A DNA stretch of 64,000 nt. It comes from Mesotaenium endlicherianum (Eukaryota; Streptophyta; Zygnematophyceae; Zygnematales; Mesotaeniaceae). Below the pieces are notes generated by a model. The model was not told the DNA's origin and did not search any database. It saw only the letters and a list, made by a program, of their open reading frames with translations. Each line of letters starts with the position of its first letter. Position 1 is the stretch's first letter. The position numbers and the translations under genes were made by a program. Positions 47,441 through 59,230 of the stretch are shown in pieces. The stretch lies in assembly GCA_009602735.1 (NCBI GenBank), contig WELA01000881.1, positions 189,043-253,042 on the forward strand, written 5' to 3'.

Positions 47441-49537
47441 CTTACTGCACATGATTACTCAGATACTTCTAGTCACACAGACTTCTTCATTTCTTCTCTT
47501 AGTCACAAAGACTCGGCTGGTCACATAGACACCCCGTAAGTCACAGAGAAAAGGCCACACAAACTTCAGCATATCAAGCATAGATCTTGCTCACACAAAG
47601 CTTCGCGAATCTCTTCTCTTCTTACTCTCAAGAGTTCACCATGCAACTTCTTTTATGGTATCTATATTATCTTGGTGGCTACTCATCTACCTTCAACTCG
47701 TCGACAGTCCTACTCACACGTAATCTACTACACTCCTACAAATGTTACAAATTGGATTAAAACCTGTGGTTCTCATATTGACAATCCACCCACGTTGAAA
47801 AAATTACAAGTCTATGCAATGCATCAACGCACACACATGCAGGCACACCAAATCAACATAAAGCACATAGAGTGATGAGTGCCTTTCTTTATGACACATA
47901 TATATTATTTTTAGTGACGACGAGCGAGAGCACAGACAGCAATGTTTTCAACTATGGGAGCATACAAAGCAGAAGCGTCGACGAGGAAACACGCAGGTGC
48001 TCCAACCTCTCAAAGTGAATGTTCTCGATTACAATTTGTCGGCTCGTTGCTCGTGCCGCCTCTCATTGGGCTGTAGCAAAAAAGAAGGGAAAGCTTTATT
48101 GACCTACTCAGTAACGTGTGCAAATGACCTCTCCTCATAAGTTACTATAATGTGTTATTGTTAAACTTATGCAACTTATTACTTTAGTTTGTCCGTTTTT
48201 GTTTGATGACGCTTAATTATGTGTTAGTGCTTTGGTAGACAATAATATATGGTCTATATAGAAATGTGGGAGTTGATTGAGTCTTACGTCAACTTAGTTG
48301 ACTCATGTGCTGATTTGTGTTGTGCGTAATTGACTTAGTTTGACAATGTGTTGATTCATAGGTGCTGAAGTACATAAGGTTTAAGAGTCGTTTGACTTAG
48401 TGGGTAGCCGCCACCAAGTTGGTTAAGTGGGCAAAACAATGCGTAAGTGATTGCAATCTTGGAAGTAAGAAAGAAGGGTTGCCGGAGTTCTGAGTAAGGG
48501 ATGCAGACGTCCATATGACTGGCCTTGTGCACTAATATGTTAGTGTGCGTGTGTAAGCTGTAGCAGTGTGGAAGTGATGCAGTCGAGTGTGTGAGAGGAG
48601 CTGACCATAATGTGCCTCTCAAGTGGAGTCGGTTGAGTGAGGGAGTCTTAATGACTCTTAGTGCTAGTTACTGAGACTAGTGAGCACCTGTGTGACGAGC
48701 GTCTCTGTAACGTAGTATTGTAGTCTGTGTGACTACGGAGTGAGTATGTGTGACTCTGTTACGTACCTTGTGTGATTACAAGGGGCCAAGATCGCTGACG
48801 AGAAGTGTCTAATTGGACACTTGAGAGAGTGATGAAGAAAGTATTGAAAGCTTGTGAGAGAAGGGGAATAATAAAGTAAAAGCGAGACTAGAGAGGGCCG
48901 GCCCTAGAGTTGGGCGATCGAGAGAAAGGGTCAAAGACCTAGTCATGAAATTCGTCTACGTCGCACACGTGTGAGCGGATATCCGGCTCGTACAAAACGT
49001 GAGAGTCAACCCTGCACGTTGGAATTCGGTGAAATACGTGTGTCGATACATTTTACCAGTTGCCGATTTACAAGCGTGTGGAACCGACACATTTAGGGCC
49101 GCTTTAAAAAGTTCCTCCTAATTTCGCTTCACTGACGGGTCACTCACCTCACACGCTTACATGCTGCCGGTTATATTGTCGTGGTCTTTCACACGTTGAC
49201 GTCCGTCCAGTTTCAATTTTGCCGGCTCTCTCATCAATCGGCCATGGTCCCTATGCATCTTTCTCTAGGAAACAAAAAAAATATATATATTGGGCAAAAA
49301 AATGGCTTCAACTTTCAACTTTGAAATCTTTGAATTTCCCGCGAGATGTTCTTTGATGAGTGCATGCGCTATATTATGCTCCAACTTCTTGCTTGTGCTG
49401 TTAGTGTGTTATTCCCAGCAGCGAATTAAATACGTATGTGCATTTTGTGCATTCTGTGTTGCCAATAAAGAACTTTCATCCTCTCCAATCCAATCAGATT
49501 AAGATATCAATTCGAATTTCAAATTTGTCAACCTCTT
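47441..49537. other. no gene seen
   Basis: The first few hundred bases may be the LTR of the copia relic. 48200-48800 is GTGTGACT-rich and 49080-49290 unique-looking. A small TATATATAT run lies at about 49283. No supported coding region. Confidence 0.4.
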
Positions 49538-51056
49538 ATGCCCACTACCTTACTTCGTCATGGTGTCCGTGTTCTCCAACACACTGTGTTTCTTAGGGGC
49601 AATAGAACACTGTGGGAAGAGCACTATAAGTTCTTGCAGCAGCAAGGCATCTCCATTACACCAGCCACATGTTTCTCTCTGAGAGTTTGTTCTTCACCCA
49701 CCGTGACAATGACAACATTTCTTCCGAATCCAAAGAGGATGACTGCCACCTCTTCCCCAGATTGTCAGCACAAGGCAAGTGGAAAAGGGAAGCAAAAGGT
49801 TGATAAGATCTTAACTTCCAAACATGAGCTTGTGGACAAGGTAGACAAGGAGAACTTTGCTGACCAAATCGAGAACAACTGCATATACTGCGGGCGCAAG
49901 AATATTGGAGGTGTATTTTGAATTTGCTACCACTTGGGCTGTACTCCAGGTTAAGGGATTTCAGGATGTATAAAGGTACCTGGTGCTGTTCAAGCCTGTT
50001 TTGGTGCCCGTTGCAAGAAAGATGATCGGTGTAAGGTATTCAAAGTACCTTGGTCCAAGCTGAAACTCTTGCAAAAGCGTGCTTGGCACATTAAGACTAT
50101 GGATGCTATGGCTCTGGAGAAGAAGATGTTGAGGAAAGGCACTCTTAGTGCTTCCCTCTCAATTGGAGGTTTAAGATAATGTTCTAGAAGGCAGCCTGAA
50201 CTAACTGAAGCCTTTTTGTGACATGGCTCATCAGGCCATTGCAAACTGGCTCTTTGCTAATGGTATATCTTTCAATGCTGCAAAGTAGCTTACGATATGA
50301 TGGTAGACTCTCTATCGTCAGAGCTGGTCTTGGTTACTTGGGATCGAAAGTGCACCACTTGAGGACGAAGCTATTTAATAATGAGGGGGCCTGCACTGAT
50401 ATTGACCTTTGACATTTCATGGAGAGGCTCAAGGTAACAATTTGTACAATCCGCTCCAACGGCTGGAGTGACATTACCAACCGTCCTATCATCAACTTCA
50501 TGGCTGTCACCCCTATGGGGGTGAAGATGGTCAAAGTGTTCATTTGCGATAGTAAGTTCAAGAGAAGGAAGTTCATAGCAGACTGCTTTGAAGAAGTGAT
50601 TAGGGACATTAGAACAGACAATGTCCTCATGATCTTCACGGATTCCGCCAAATCTTGCATTAATGCAGATAAGTCTTACCGCTGCCCCACCTTTACATTA
50701 TGTCATATTTGCAGCTTTTATGTCTCACATTTTGAATCTTCCATTGTTACAATGATACGCACTTTCTTAAGCCTATTCACAAAAGGTATGTGCAGGTTCG
50801 ATAATTGAGGAGAAGTATCCCAACATCACATGGACAACCTGTACTGCACAAGGGCTGGATCTTATGCTGAAGATGATCGTGAAGGTTGAATGGATTGAGA
50901 GATTTGTGGAGAAAGGTCAGGGACTTGCATTGTACATAAGAAATTATCAGAAGGCTTTTTCGCTGTATCGTGAAGAAGGTGTACTAGAGGTGAAACTAAC
51001 AAATGCGACGAGGTTCCTCACTGCCTTCATCCTCTTCGAGCATCTGCCACAAGAAG
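49538..51056 (+). pseudogene. third hAT-type transposase relic (BED finger, DUF659)
   Basis: Plus-strand pieces in family order: BED finger (CIYCGRKNIGG, about 49880, with the H and C ligands after an interruption, about 49933-50015), a helical ANWLFANGISFNAA block (about 50235), a DUF659 core (NGWSDITNRPIINFMA, 50460; IFTDSAKSCINADKS, about 50630), and a following KYPNITWTTCTAQGLDLML block (about 50815). It lacks the C-terminal dimerisation region because homology stops near 51056. Several stops and frame changes. It is a different hAT lineage from the two at the left of the window. Confidence 0.7.
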
Positions 51057-51130
51057 GATTTACACAAGGAGGAGCACCATCAGATCCCGTGGCAGCCGTT
51101 GTGGCAAAGTTGAACCCACCACAAGGAGTT
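51057..51130 (+). mobile_element. left edge of a gypsy gag fragment split by family A
   Basis: This short stretch between the hAT relic and the family A 5' LTR belongs with 59977-60776 on the other side of the element. The duplicated GAGTT at 51126-51130 and 59977-59981 marks the insertion point. Confidence 0.5.
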
Positions 51131-51875
51131 TGTAATGAATCAGTATATTAGTAGATATAATATTCAGTTAAATATAATAGTTAATTTAGTTCAGCCTGCT
51201 GGACTTTAGTTAGTAGTCAGTCTGCTGAACTTTAGTTAGTAATCAGTGTGCTGGACTTTACATAATTATCAGTTTAATGACTCGGCCAAAAGCAGCAGGC
51301 TGAAGTCAACTTAAGTCAGCTTGCTGACACATTCTTTGACAGCCAGCTGACTTCCGTGCTCGGTAGCAGCGAACTGCCTTGATATGCATCTAAGTACCAC
51401 CTGCTAGATGAATGGCCAGATGACATCCCCATGATGGATGGCTATTCGGGATGATGGGAGATGGCGGTGGATTTGGTTAACCGAGGTCCTACCAACGTGG
51501 TTAACTCCCGGGTAGGCGGTGCCATCGCACTGACCGTTGAACAGTAAACTCATTCCATGTACATATGCTAGGCATTGCTCTCGAGTTCGGCATTCGGAAA
51601 CGAGGCCAACTCTCTTGTACAGCTTACTGAGAGAGATCTGAATCCAAGGCGAGAAGCCATTGATACGCACTGTCTTCTAACCTTGCTTATGTATGAGTTT
51701 ACTGATTTGCATCATTGATGCTAGTTTACTCGCATTTGACTTACGAGTATTATTCCCTGCTAGTGTATTGTCCTTTGCCGTTTAACTAGTTAACGGAAAT
51801 ACCATAAAGATTACTTGCTGATATAAAGATCTTTATTAATTGTTAATCGCCTATTTGGTAAGTCGATTCATTTCA
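51131..51875 (+). repeat. family A 5' LTR
   Basis: 745 bp with TG...CA ends. The U3 part holds about three copies of a 26-bp unit based on CTGCTGAACTTTAGTTAGTA. The reverse-oriented copy at 60777-61495 has one unit fewer. Confidence 0.95.
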
Positions 51876-51909
51876 GTGGTATCGGAGCAGTTATCACAGT
51901 CTTCTTTGT

Positions 51910-53388
51910 ATGGTAAGGACAAGGTCTCAAACTAGCAACTCCCGAGACATGGAGAACCAGGATAACGAGAATGTCGAAAACCAGGCGGAAAGCCATGTAG
52001 CGGGAAACCGTACCTATTCGGAAGCAGTAGCGGATACTGCAGCTAGGGAGGCTGCAGATGAGGCAGCTGCTATTGCCTCAGTCGCAGCTCAGCAAGCTGA
52101 GGAGGAGATAGCCAGACTAGAAGCTGAACAAGTAGCAAAGGCCGCTGAAGATATACAAAGGAGGGAAGGACAGCCAGCTGACGAGCGCACTGTTGAAGAA
52201 CTTATGGCATCAAGGGCCAATGTTCTGAACCCACCTCCTGCCGTACAACTCAATGTACCCCTAGGTCAAATACGTGACCGGCTGAATGCGGCAGGAATTG
52301 CTGCTGCAGGAGCAAGAGGGATTGTTGAGGACACTACTCAGCGAGTAGATGCCAATGCTGCTGCTGCATTTGCTAATCTACCACCCCAAAATGTAGACTT
52401 GGGAGCATTGTTCGTTCAGATGCAGTCGCAAATGGCGACCATGTATCAGTCCCAGCAGGAGGACAAAAGAATCATAATGTCCCTACTCCGGGACAGAGAC
52501 CAACTGGGGTCTCACACCACTAGTGGTGGTGGCCGAGGGCCTAGTAAGCCCAAGCCGAAACCTCCCCAGGACTATGATCCTGAGGGAAACAGAAAATATT
52601 ACCTGATCAAGTTTCTCGCGGATGTTGAGCAGTGGCTGGAGAACTACCCAGAACTGCAAGATTACGAGAAGGTCAGGCACACCGGTGCGCTACTGAAAGG
52701 CAGTGCCGCAGACTGGTGGCTTTACTGGAAGGAAGAGCGTAAGGCTCGGCAACTCGGTGACCCTACGTGGGTAGAGTTTGTCGAGAAGTTGCATGAGAAG
52801 TTTGATGTCATCAACCAGCAGGAGAAAGCTATCTATGCGATGATCTCCCTGACACTGAAGCAGACCACTTCAGTTGCTGAGTTTGCTCAAAAGTTCCAAG
52901 AGAACATGATGAAGCAGCCTGATTTGCCAGAACGGTATAGGATAGCATACTTCAGGTATGGCTTGAAATCCGAGGTCTCTGGTCATTTTGCTGAGAAAAA
53001 GTATGAGAAACTGGCTGACTTGATCCAGGATGCTGACGCCTGGGATCAGCAGCAGTTCAATCACAAGCGCCAGAGTAACGCTTTGGTGTCTAAGATTGTC
53101 AAAAAGCCCCACGGTTCCTACAATGCAGTTGAAGGAGACCAGGCTGAGGATAATCAGGGTGATGAATATGAGTATGAGTACAATGCTATTCAGTCTAGAG
53201 GTAGAGGTGGTCCCTCTCGAGGTGGCTATGGAAGGGGTGGTGGTAGGACTAAGCCGAGACCAGCCTCAGCAAAATCTACTTGCTACCATTGTCAGCAGAA
53301 AGGCCACTACAGAGAACAGTGTCCGGTCAAGCACCTGCCTAAGGTCGAGAGAAAAGACCAGCCTTTAAAAGACAGCAACAGTCAGTAA
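51910..53388 (+). CDS. family A gag
   Basis: 492 codons. Starts [11 protein letters not shown] 33 bases after the primer site. An alanine/glutamate-rich coiled-coil region lies at about 35-90, then the retrotransposon gag core (about 215-380; [36 protein letters not shown]), an RGG-rich linker ([16 protein letters not shown]) and one CCHC knuckle [14 protein letters not shown] (about 460-473). This is the structural protein of the virus-like particle. The ATG is immediately followed by GTAAGG, a possible splice donor (see findings). Confidence 0.93.
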   Translation: MVRTRSQTSNSRDMENQDNENVENQAESHVAGNRTYSEAVADTAAREAADEAAAIASVAAQQAEEEIARLEAEQVAKAAEDIQRREGQPADERTVEELMASRANVLNPPPAVQLNVPLGQIRDRLNAAGIAAAGARGIVEDTTQRVDANAAAAFANLPPQNVDLGALFVQMQSQMATMYQSQQEDKRIIMSLLRDRDQLGSHTTSGGGRGPSKPKPKPPQDYDPEGNRKYYLIKFLADVEQWLENYPELQDYEKVRHTGALLKGSAADWWLYWKEERKARQLGDPTWVEFVEKLHEKFDVINQQEKAIYAMISLTLKQTTSVAEFAQKFQENMMKQPDLPERYRIAYFRYGLKSEVSGHFAEKKYEKLADLIQDADAWDQQQFNHKRQSNALVSKIVKKPHGSYNAVEGDQAEDNQGDEYEYEYNAIQSRGRGGPSRGGYGRGGGRTKPRPASAKSTCYHCQQKGHYREQCPVKHLPKVERKDQPLKDSNSQ

Positions 53389-53456
53389 TCCAGTCTACTG
53401 ACTGTGAGGATGCTAGAGATAGTGAGTCGTCACTAGCTGCCCTCGTAGCAGGTATT

Positions 53457-56400
53457 ATGGGTCCTGCTGAACTGGATTCACTATGCATGCCTGACAACCA
53501 GATAAAGGAGACCATCAGCAATATAGACGTCCAGAGAGTGCACACTCTGGATGCTCTTGTTCCACCTGATGTCCAACATTTCTTTGCTACGTCAGGAGAA
53601 CAATGCGAAAGTCAGGAAAAGACAGTCCCCCCTATCCTACTGCATTGCATGATTGCAGGTAGGAAGGTGAGGGCATTTGTTGACGGAGGGGCGTCACATA
53701 CTTTTATCCACAAGGACTTAGTTAAGCGGCTAAGGCTGCCTACTGTCACCCAAGGGAATAGAAAAATATTCCTTGGAGATGCCTCAAGTATCCCGGGAGG
53801 AGTTATAACCAAGCCTATTGAGGTCCAGTTAGGTTCTGGCATTGCAGTTCTAACTGAAACGCTTACATTTGAGGTACTCAACACTGGCTTTTATGATCTC
53901 GTGCTAGGCAGGTCCTGGCTTAATAGACATCAAGCTGAAGTGTGTTGGAGCAGAGGTACAGTTAAAGTGAGAGGAGCCAGTGATGGGCAGACTGACTTGG
54001 CACCCACCAGTGCTCTTCCTCTTGTCCTGTGTGGATGGCAAATGAAGGAAAAGAAGAGGCTTCCAGAAGGATGCAAGTTGCTGAATGCAATGGAGTTCGT
54101 CAAAAGCTGGAACCAGAAGGAAGACAGAATGTTCTGTCTGCTGCTAAGAGAGGTACCTCCTCAACCTGAAGAAGTGGTTGAGAAAAAGGTACACCCTCCG
54201 GAACACCCTACTGCTGCAAACATTGTTGCTCAGTACACGGATGTGTTTAATATGCCTCCAGGACTACCCCCTAAGCGGGAAGTAGATCATAGGATTGATT
54301 TATTACCTGGTAGCCAGCCACCCTGGCAACGCACGTATGGCTTGTCTTATTTGGAGAGTGAGGAGTTGAAAACACAGATTGCAGAGCTGGAGGAAAATGG
54401 TTACATTTCTCCCAGTAAATCACCGTACGGCGCACCTATCCTATTTGTTAAGAAAAAGGATGGCAGTATGCGGATGTGTGTGGATTACAGAGCCCTGAAC
54501 AGAATTACAGTAAAGAACAAGTATGCTTTACCCAGAATCGAGGACTTGCTTGATACCCTGTCTGGCGCTAAGGTGTTCAGTAAGATAGATCTCAAGAGTG
54601 GTTATCATCAAATCAGAATTGCTGAGGGGGATGAACACAAGACTGCTTTCCGCACACGTTATGGACACTATGAGTTCAACGTGATGCCATTTGGACTGAC
54701 TAATGCTCCTGCTACCTTTATGGGTGCTATGAATGACATTTTCAGACCTTATTTGGATAAGTTTGTGCAAGTTTTCCTGGATGATATTTTAATTTTCTCT
54801 AAAGATGAAGCTCAGCACACTGAACACTTAAAGAAAGTGCTGGACACTCTGCGGAAAAATCACTTGTATGCTAAAATGAGCAAGTGTGATTTCTTTAAGG
54901 AAAGTATTGAATTCTTAGGCCACGTTGTCAGTAAAGAGGGCATCAGTGTGGATCCTAAGAAAGTCCAGACCATAAGGGACTGGCCAGTACCACAGTCTGT
55001 CTCTGAAGTTAGATCCTTCCTCGGGTTGGCTAACTACTATAGGAGATTTATTGAGAATTATTCCACAAAGGCCAGTAAACTGACTGACCTTACTAAGAAA
55101 GACATCGGGTATGTGTGGGGGGAAGAGCAGCAGGCTGCCTTCCAGACCCTTAAAGATGCCCTTTGTTCTGCCCCAGTGCTAGCCGTGTATGACCCCAGCA
55201 AACCGGTGCAGGTGGTTACTGATGCCTCTGATTTTGCCATGGGTGCTATTTTGTTGCAGCCTGCTGACAAAACCACAAAGGATGGTAAGGTACGGCAGGA
55301 GTGGCATCCTGTGTTGTATGAGTCTATGAAATTTAATCCAGCGGAGATTAATTACTCAGTGCATGATAAAGAGCTGCTAGCTATCATTCATGTACTCAAA
55401 CAGTGGAGAGCATACTTACATGGTAAAGCTTTTAAGGTGATTACAGATCATCTAGCTCTGACCCACTTTCAGAAGAAGTCCAAGCTGTCGAGGAGGGAGA
55501 ACCGCTGGAGCCAGATGCTGGAGCAGTTCCAAGTCCAGATCGACTACAAACCAGGGAAGTTGAATCCTGCTGATGCACTCTCTAGAAGACCTGACTTGCA
55601 AGAAAGGAACTTTAGTCAGCATGCTGTAGATAAAGTCCTGTGTGCACTCACTTCACTAAAGGTGAAAAAGTCCTTCCTTGAACAACTTAGGAAAGCCTAC
55701 CTTTCTGACCCAACATTTGAGCCCAGCCCCACTACTGGTGTGTGTCGTGCTACTGCACTCGGGTATAAGCTCAAGGGAGGGGTCTGGGTGACTGAAACCA
55801 CTTCAGGCAGGCTGAAGCTGGTCATTCCTAATAATTTGGAAATAAGGTCTCTCTTACTGAGTCAAGCTCATGACAGTCTCCTGGGTGGACATTTGGGGCA
55901 GGCCAAAACTGTTGGCAAACTGGCAAAACATTATCATTGGGAGGGGTTACCCCGGGAGGTCTTGAAATATGTCAAGTCCTGTGACCAGTGTCAGAGAAAT
56001 AAGTCTCGGCACACACCACCCGGAGGTCTCTTGCAACCGCTACCCATCCCAGCGGGACGCTGGGAAACTATATCCATGGACTGGGTGGTCTCACTACCAA
56101 GAACTGCCAACGGGCATGATTCAATACTGGTAGTCGTGGATAAACTGACAAAAATGGTCATTTTTATCCCCACAACTGTCAAAGTGACTGCACTCGAAAC
56201 AGCGAGACAGTTTTACAACCATGTAGTATGCCAACATGGGCTCCCTTCTAATATCATCTCAGACAGAGACTCAAAATTCACCTCTAAGTTCTGGAGAGCT
56301 TTAATGGGGTTAATGGGAGTCAAACAGCTGCTCAGCACAGCAAACCACCCTCAGACTGATGGGCAGACTGAAAGAACTAACCGAGTTCTGCAGGAGGTGC

Positions 56401-57173
56401 TGAGAGCATATATTAACCAAAAACAAGATAATTGGGATGACCTGTTGCCTCAAATTCAGTTTGCGGTCAACAGTGCGGTGCACGCGTCAACGGGCAAAAC
56501 TCCTTTTGAACTCAGCCTGGGTAGAGTCCCTAAGTCTCCTCTAGATGTGCTAGGGGAATCTTTAACTCACCCTGAAGGGATTGACAACCCGGTCTCCCTC
56601 CAGTTAACTCAGGAGTTTGCTGACACCCTGTCAGAAGTCCAACGAAACTTGCACACGGCCCAAGAAAACCAACAAAAATACGCTAATCAACACCGTCGGG
56701 AACTGACATTTTCCAAGGGGGATTTAGTCAAACTGCATTCTCAGCACCTGTACCTCCCTGGTGTGGTCAAGAAAAAGCTTGGCCCTGTCTGGGTCGGTCC
56801 ATATTCGGTGGTCCGTCGTGTCGGTCAGAATGCTTACAAACTGAACATGTCAGCTGAATACAAGGGGCACCCGGTCTTTAATGTCTCCTTCCTGGAACCG
56901 TACATCAAAGGTGATACACTGTTCACAGGTCGGTTCCCTGTCCAACCGGGACCGGTCCCCGCTGTCCGGGACGGCGACCCTGAGGAATATGAGGTCGATG
57001 AGATTTTAGACGCTCGCTCGGTCCGTCGATCGTCTAAATATGTCATGAAATACCTCATTCGATGGAAGGGTTACGATGCCTCTGGGGACACTTGGGAGTT
57101 TAAGGACCACTTGACCAATGCCAAAGGGGCGTTGACACGGTTCCACCTTCGGGCCGCTGGAGTCCCTCCATAA
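53457..57173 (+). CDS. family A pol: protease, RT, RNase H, integrase, chromodomain
   Basis: 1238 codons from the first ATG. The frame is open further upstream and overlaps the end of gag in another frame, in keeping with the frameshift expression known for Ty3/gypsy. Order: protease ([11 protein letters not shown], about 74-84), reverse transcriptase (about 320-500; [32 protein letters not shown]), RNase H ([14 protein letters not shown]), integrase with an H-H-C-C finger (CDQCQRNKS) and the DDE core ([26 protein letters not shown]), and a C-terminal chromodomain ([24 protein letters not shown]). The chromodomain places it among the chromoviruses, which usually target heterochromatin. Confidence 0.96.
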   Translation: MGPAELDSLCMPDNQIKETISNIDVQRVHTLDALVPPDVQHFFATSGEQCESQEKTVPPILLHCMIAGRKVRAFVDGGASHTFIHKDLVKRLRLPTVTQGNRKIFLGDASSIPGGVITKPIEVQLGSGIAVLTETLTFEVLNTGFYDLVLGRSWLNRHQAEVCWSRGTVKVRGASDGQTDLAPTSALPLVLCGWQMKEKKRLPEGCKLLNAMEFVKSWNQKEDRMFCLLLREVPPQPEEVVEKKVHPPEHPTAANIVAQYTDVFNMPPGLPPKREVDHRIDLLPGSQPPWQRTYGLSYLESEELKTQIAELEENGYISPSKSPYGAPILFVKKKDGSMRMCVDYRALNRITVKNKYALPRIEDLLDTLSGAKVFSKIDLKSGYHQIRIAEGDEHKTAFRTRYGHYEFNVMPFGLTNAPATFMGAMNDIFRPYLDKFVQVFLDDILIFSKDEAQHTEHLKKVLDTLRKNHLYAKMSKCDFFKESIEFLGHVVSKEGISVDPKKVQTIRDWPVPQSVSEVRSFLGLANYYRRFIENYSTKASKLTDLTKKDIGYVWGEEQQAAFQTLKDALCSAPVLAVYDPSKPVQVVTDASDFAMGAILLQPADKTTKDGKVRQEWHPVLYESMKFNPAEINYSVHDKELLAIIHVLKQWRAYLHGKAFKVITDHLALTHFQKKSKLSRRENRWSQMLEQFQVQIDYKPGKLNPADALSRRPDLQERNFSQHAVDKVLCALTSLKVKKSFLEQLRKAYLSDPTFEPSPTTGVCRATALGYKLKGGVWVTETTSGRLKLVIPNNLEIRSLLLSQAHDSLLGGHLGQAKTVGKLAKHYHWEGLPREVLKYVKSCDQCQRNKSRHTPPGGLLQPLPIPAGRWETISMDWVVSLPRTANGHDSILVVVDKLTKMVIFIPTTVKVTALETARQFYNHVVCQHGLPSNIISDRDSKFTSKFWRALMGLMGVKQLLSTANHPQTDGQTERTNRVLQEVLRAYINQKQDNWDDLLPQIQFAVNSAVHASTGKTPFELSLGRVPKSPLDVLGESLTHPEGIDNPVSLQLTQEFADTLSEVQRNLHTAQENQQKYANQHRRELTFSKGDLVKLHSQHLYLPGVVKKKLGPVWVGPYSVVRRVGQNAYKLNMSAEYKGHPVFNVSFLEPYIKGDTLFTGRFPVQPGPVPAVRDGDPEEYEVDEILDARSVRRSSKYVMKYLIRWKGYDASGDTWEFKDHLTNAKGALTRFHLRAAGVPP

Positions 57174-57440
57174 CTGTCATTTCAGTTGACACGGGAAGGT
57201 GACAGGCGGTCCTGTCTCCATTTAAGTTGGAGGGGAAAATATATGACAGTTAGTGAGCGAGAGCGATAAAAACACACTCATACGTTTATGTGTAGCGCAT
57301 CGCAACTACGTCAACTTTTAGCAATCATCCTGTAAGGTAAACAGCAGCGAAGCCACTATACTAAATACTAACATACTTCCTGCAATCCCTATGACAAAGG
57401 TCCATATCCTACTAACTTGTGCCCTGGTTACATGTGCAGG
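57174..57440 (+). other. pol-ORF3 spacer with candidate splice acceptor
   Basis: Non-coding. It ends with TACTAAC (branch-point-like, about 57410-57416), a T-rich stretch and CAG at 57437-57439, directly before GATG. A short GTGACAG motif recurs near 57200 and 57244. Confidence 0.5.
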
Positions 57441-59117
57441 ATGGCGCCCACCACACAAAAGGAGGACAGAAAGCGCAAGGCAGAAGAAGCCAGGAGGACA
57501 ATGGAGCAATACCAGAAGGAGCTGGCGGCGACGTCCCTCACCAGGAGAGAACAAGAAAGGGTCCGCAAACAACAAGAGGCGGCAGAAGAGGCACAGAGGA
57601 AGAAGGATCAGGAAGCGGAAAACCTCAGGAAGGCTGAGGAGGAGAGACAGAAGAAACAGCAAGAAGAAGCGGCAGCGGCAGAAGAGGAGAAAAGAAAAAA
57701 GATTGAAGCGGACAGACAGAAGAGCTTGGCCACTTACAGGTATACTGTGGTGGGTGGCCAAAACTTCGATAACCTGAAGGAAGCATTGCTGGCAGCCCAG
57801 GAGATCAACAGGCTGGAACAGACAACACTGCTACAGAAGGAAGGAGCTACAGCACTGGACAGGTACATCGAGACACACACCGGCGTGGTCCTTTACGAAG
57901 ATTATGCTAAGATGGTGGGCTATACAGCAGAGCAGGCCCGGTATCTCGCAGATGATTCAGAGGACAAGCCGGTCCCCATACCGGGAATAGTGGGAGATCA
58001 GAGACTCATCCGGATGGTGAGCATGCGGCCCGATAGCTTTAAGGATACGGTATTCTACCTCACACTCCTGCCAGCTTACAATGAAGTTGAGAGAAGGAGC
58101 TGGGAGTACTTGGCCAGGGAAGCAGGACAGCAGATGTTCTCTCCCCACTGGTTCCCGTGTAAACTGAGGAAGGCTGAGCACGGACCCCAGTACTACCAGC
58201 AGCCAACAGACTGGAGGTGGATGACCGTCACAAATAAGAAGCAGGAGTGTGACCGAGCCCAACCGGATGACTTCCACTATGGCCTAGACGGCTATCTCAT
58301 CCTACCACCTCACATTGCCCCTTGGGACCCCAGGCTGAATGGATGCCTGAGCAATATGAATGCAGAGACCAAGGAACATAGGAGGAGGGGAAGAGACTAC
58401 TTCTCTAAGGGAAAGCATGCCTTTGTCAAATGGGCAAAGAATGCAGGCCGGATAGATATCAGTAGGCTGAAGGCCAAGCAACCTCCAGCGCGCCCTAAGA
58501 AAGGGAGGTCGGTAGACTACTCCATGTCTACTAGGGAGCAGGACGACTTAGTGGACGAGACCCCTACTCTCTCCGAGGAGGAGGATGAGGAGGATGAGGA
58601 AGAAGAACAAGGCAGAGGAGAAGCATCAGCAGCAGGTACTCAGGATACCCAGGGACAGGCAGTGGCACTTCCTAAAGAACCACGATCAGGTGTGTGGAAT
58701 GTGATCCCCGTTATGGCGACAACTGGACCCCGCGCTCGCTCCCCCAGCCCACCTGCCCAAGCAGGGGAAGAAGCTGATCTGACTGTACTGGGCAGCAGAC
58801 ACAGACAGAAATCCCCAGAGGACAGGGGTGCCAGAAGAGGGACACGCGGGTGGGCCAGAGGTATGCCAGCCTCCCCCTCCGCTCAGGGGCATGTACCTCT
58901 AGCCAATGTATTTCAGCATCCTACTGGAATGCCTGTCTATGTGGGCATCAACACCCAAGTGGTTGAAGAGCAGGCTACCATCCTTCGTTCTCCTCGAGGT
59001 CCAACTTTAGAGCAAACCGGGTTCTTTAGAAGGCCAGCTGACAGACCTAGAGGGCTGTCCAGATCTAGGTCCAGATCTCCGTCCCCTGATCCTGAAGCCC
59101 CAGGAACCACCCCTTAA
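57441..59117 (+). CDS. family A ORF3, unknown protein between pol and 3' LTR
   Basis: 558 codons from ATG 57441 (MAPTTQKEDRKRK). I do not recognise the family. Residues about 5-95 form a charged K/E/R/Q coiled coil. Residues about 98-370 look globular (YTVVGGQNFDNLKEALLAA, YEDYAKMVGYTAEQARY, VGDQRLIRMVSMRPDSFKD, LLPAYNEVERRSWEYLA, FSKGKHAFVKWAKNAGRIDI). An acidic run (SEEEDEEDEEEEQG) follows, then a P/R-rich tail ending in an SR-like SRSRSRSPSP. No signal peptide or membrane segment is visible, so it is not an obvious envelope. SR tails and coiled coils suggest nuclear or RNA/chromatin partners, which is only inference. It is retained in four copies in this window. Confidence 0.9.
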   Translation: MAPTTQKEDRKRKAEEARRTMEQYQKELAATSLTRREQERVRKQQEAAEEAQRKKDQEAENLRKAEEERQKKQQEEAAAAEEEKRKKIEADRQKSLATYRYTVVGGQNFDNLKEALLAAQEINRLEQTTLLQKEGATALDRYIETHTGVVLYEDYAKMVGYTAEQARYLADDSEDKPVPIPGIVGDQRLIRMVSMRPDSFKDTVFYLTLLPAYNEVERRSWEYLAREAGQQMFSPHWFPCKLRKAEHGPQYYQQPTDWRWMTVTNKKQECDRAQPDDFHYGLDGYLILPPHIAPWDPRLNGCLSNMNAETKEHRRRGRDYFSKGKHAFVKWAKNAGRIDISRLKAKQPPARPKKGRSVDYSMSTREQDDLVDETPTLSEEEDEEDEEEEQGRGEASAAGTQDTQGQAVALPKEPRSGVWNVIPVMATTGPRARSPSPPAQAGEEADLTVLGSRHRQKSPEDRGARRGTRGWARGMPASPSAQGHVPLANVFQHPTGMPVYVGINTQVVEEQATILRSPRGPTLEQTGFFRRPADRPRGLSRSRSRSPSPDPEAPGTTP

Positions 59118-59230
59118 GGTGACAGGCTGAAAAGATAGTCAGTAAGGGAGGCTGGTCAGGGTCAGTTTCTTTATTTAAAGCTTTTGCAGTTTAATGTTGT
59201 CGAGGCGACAACAAGTTAAGTTGGAGGGAT

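Noticed and set aside
57441-59117. ORF3 as an envelope gene
   Set aside because: No signal peptide, no hydrophobic membrane segment and no cleavage site visible; the composition is highly charged.
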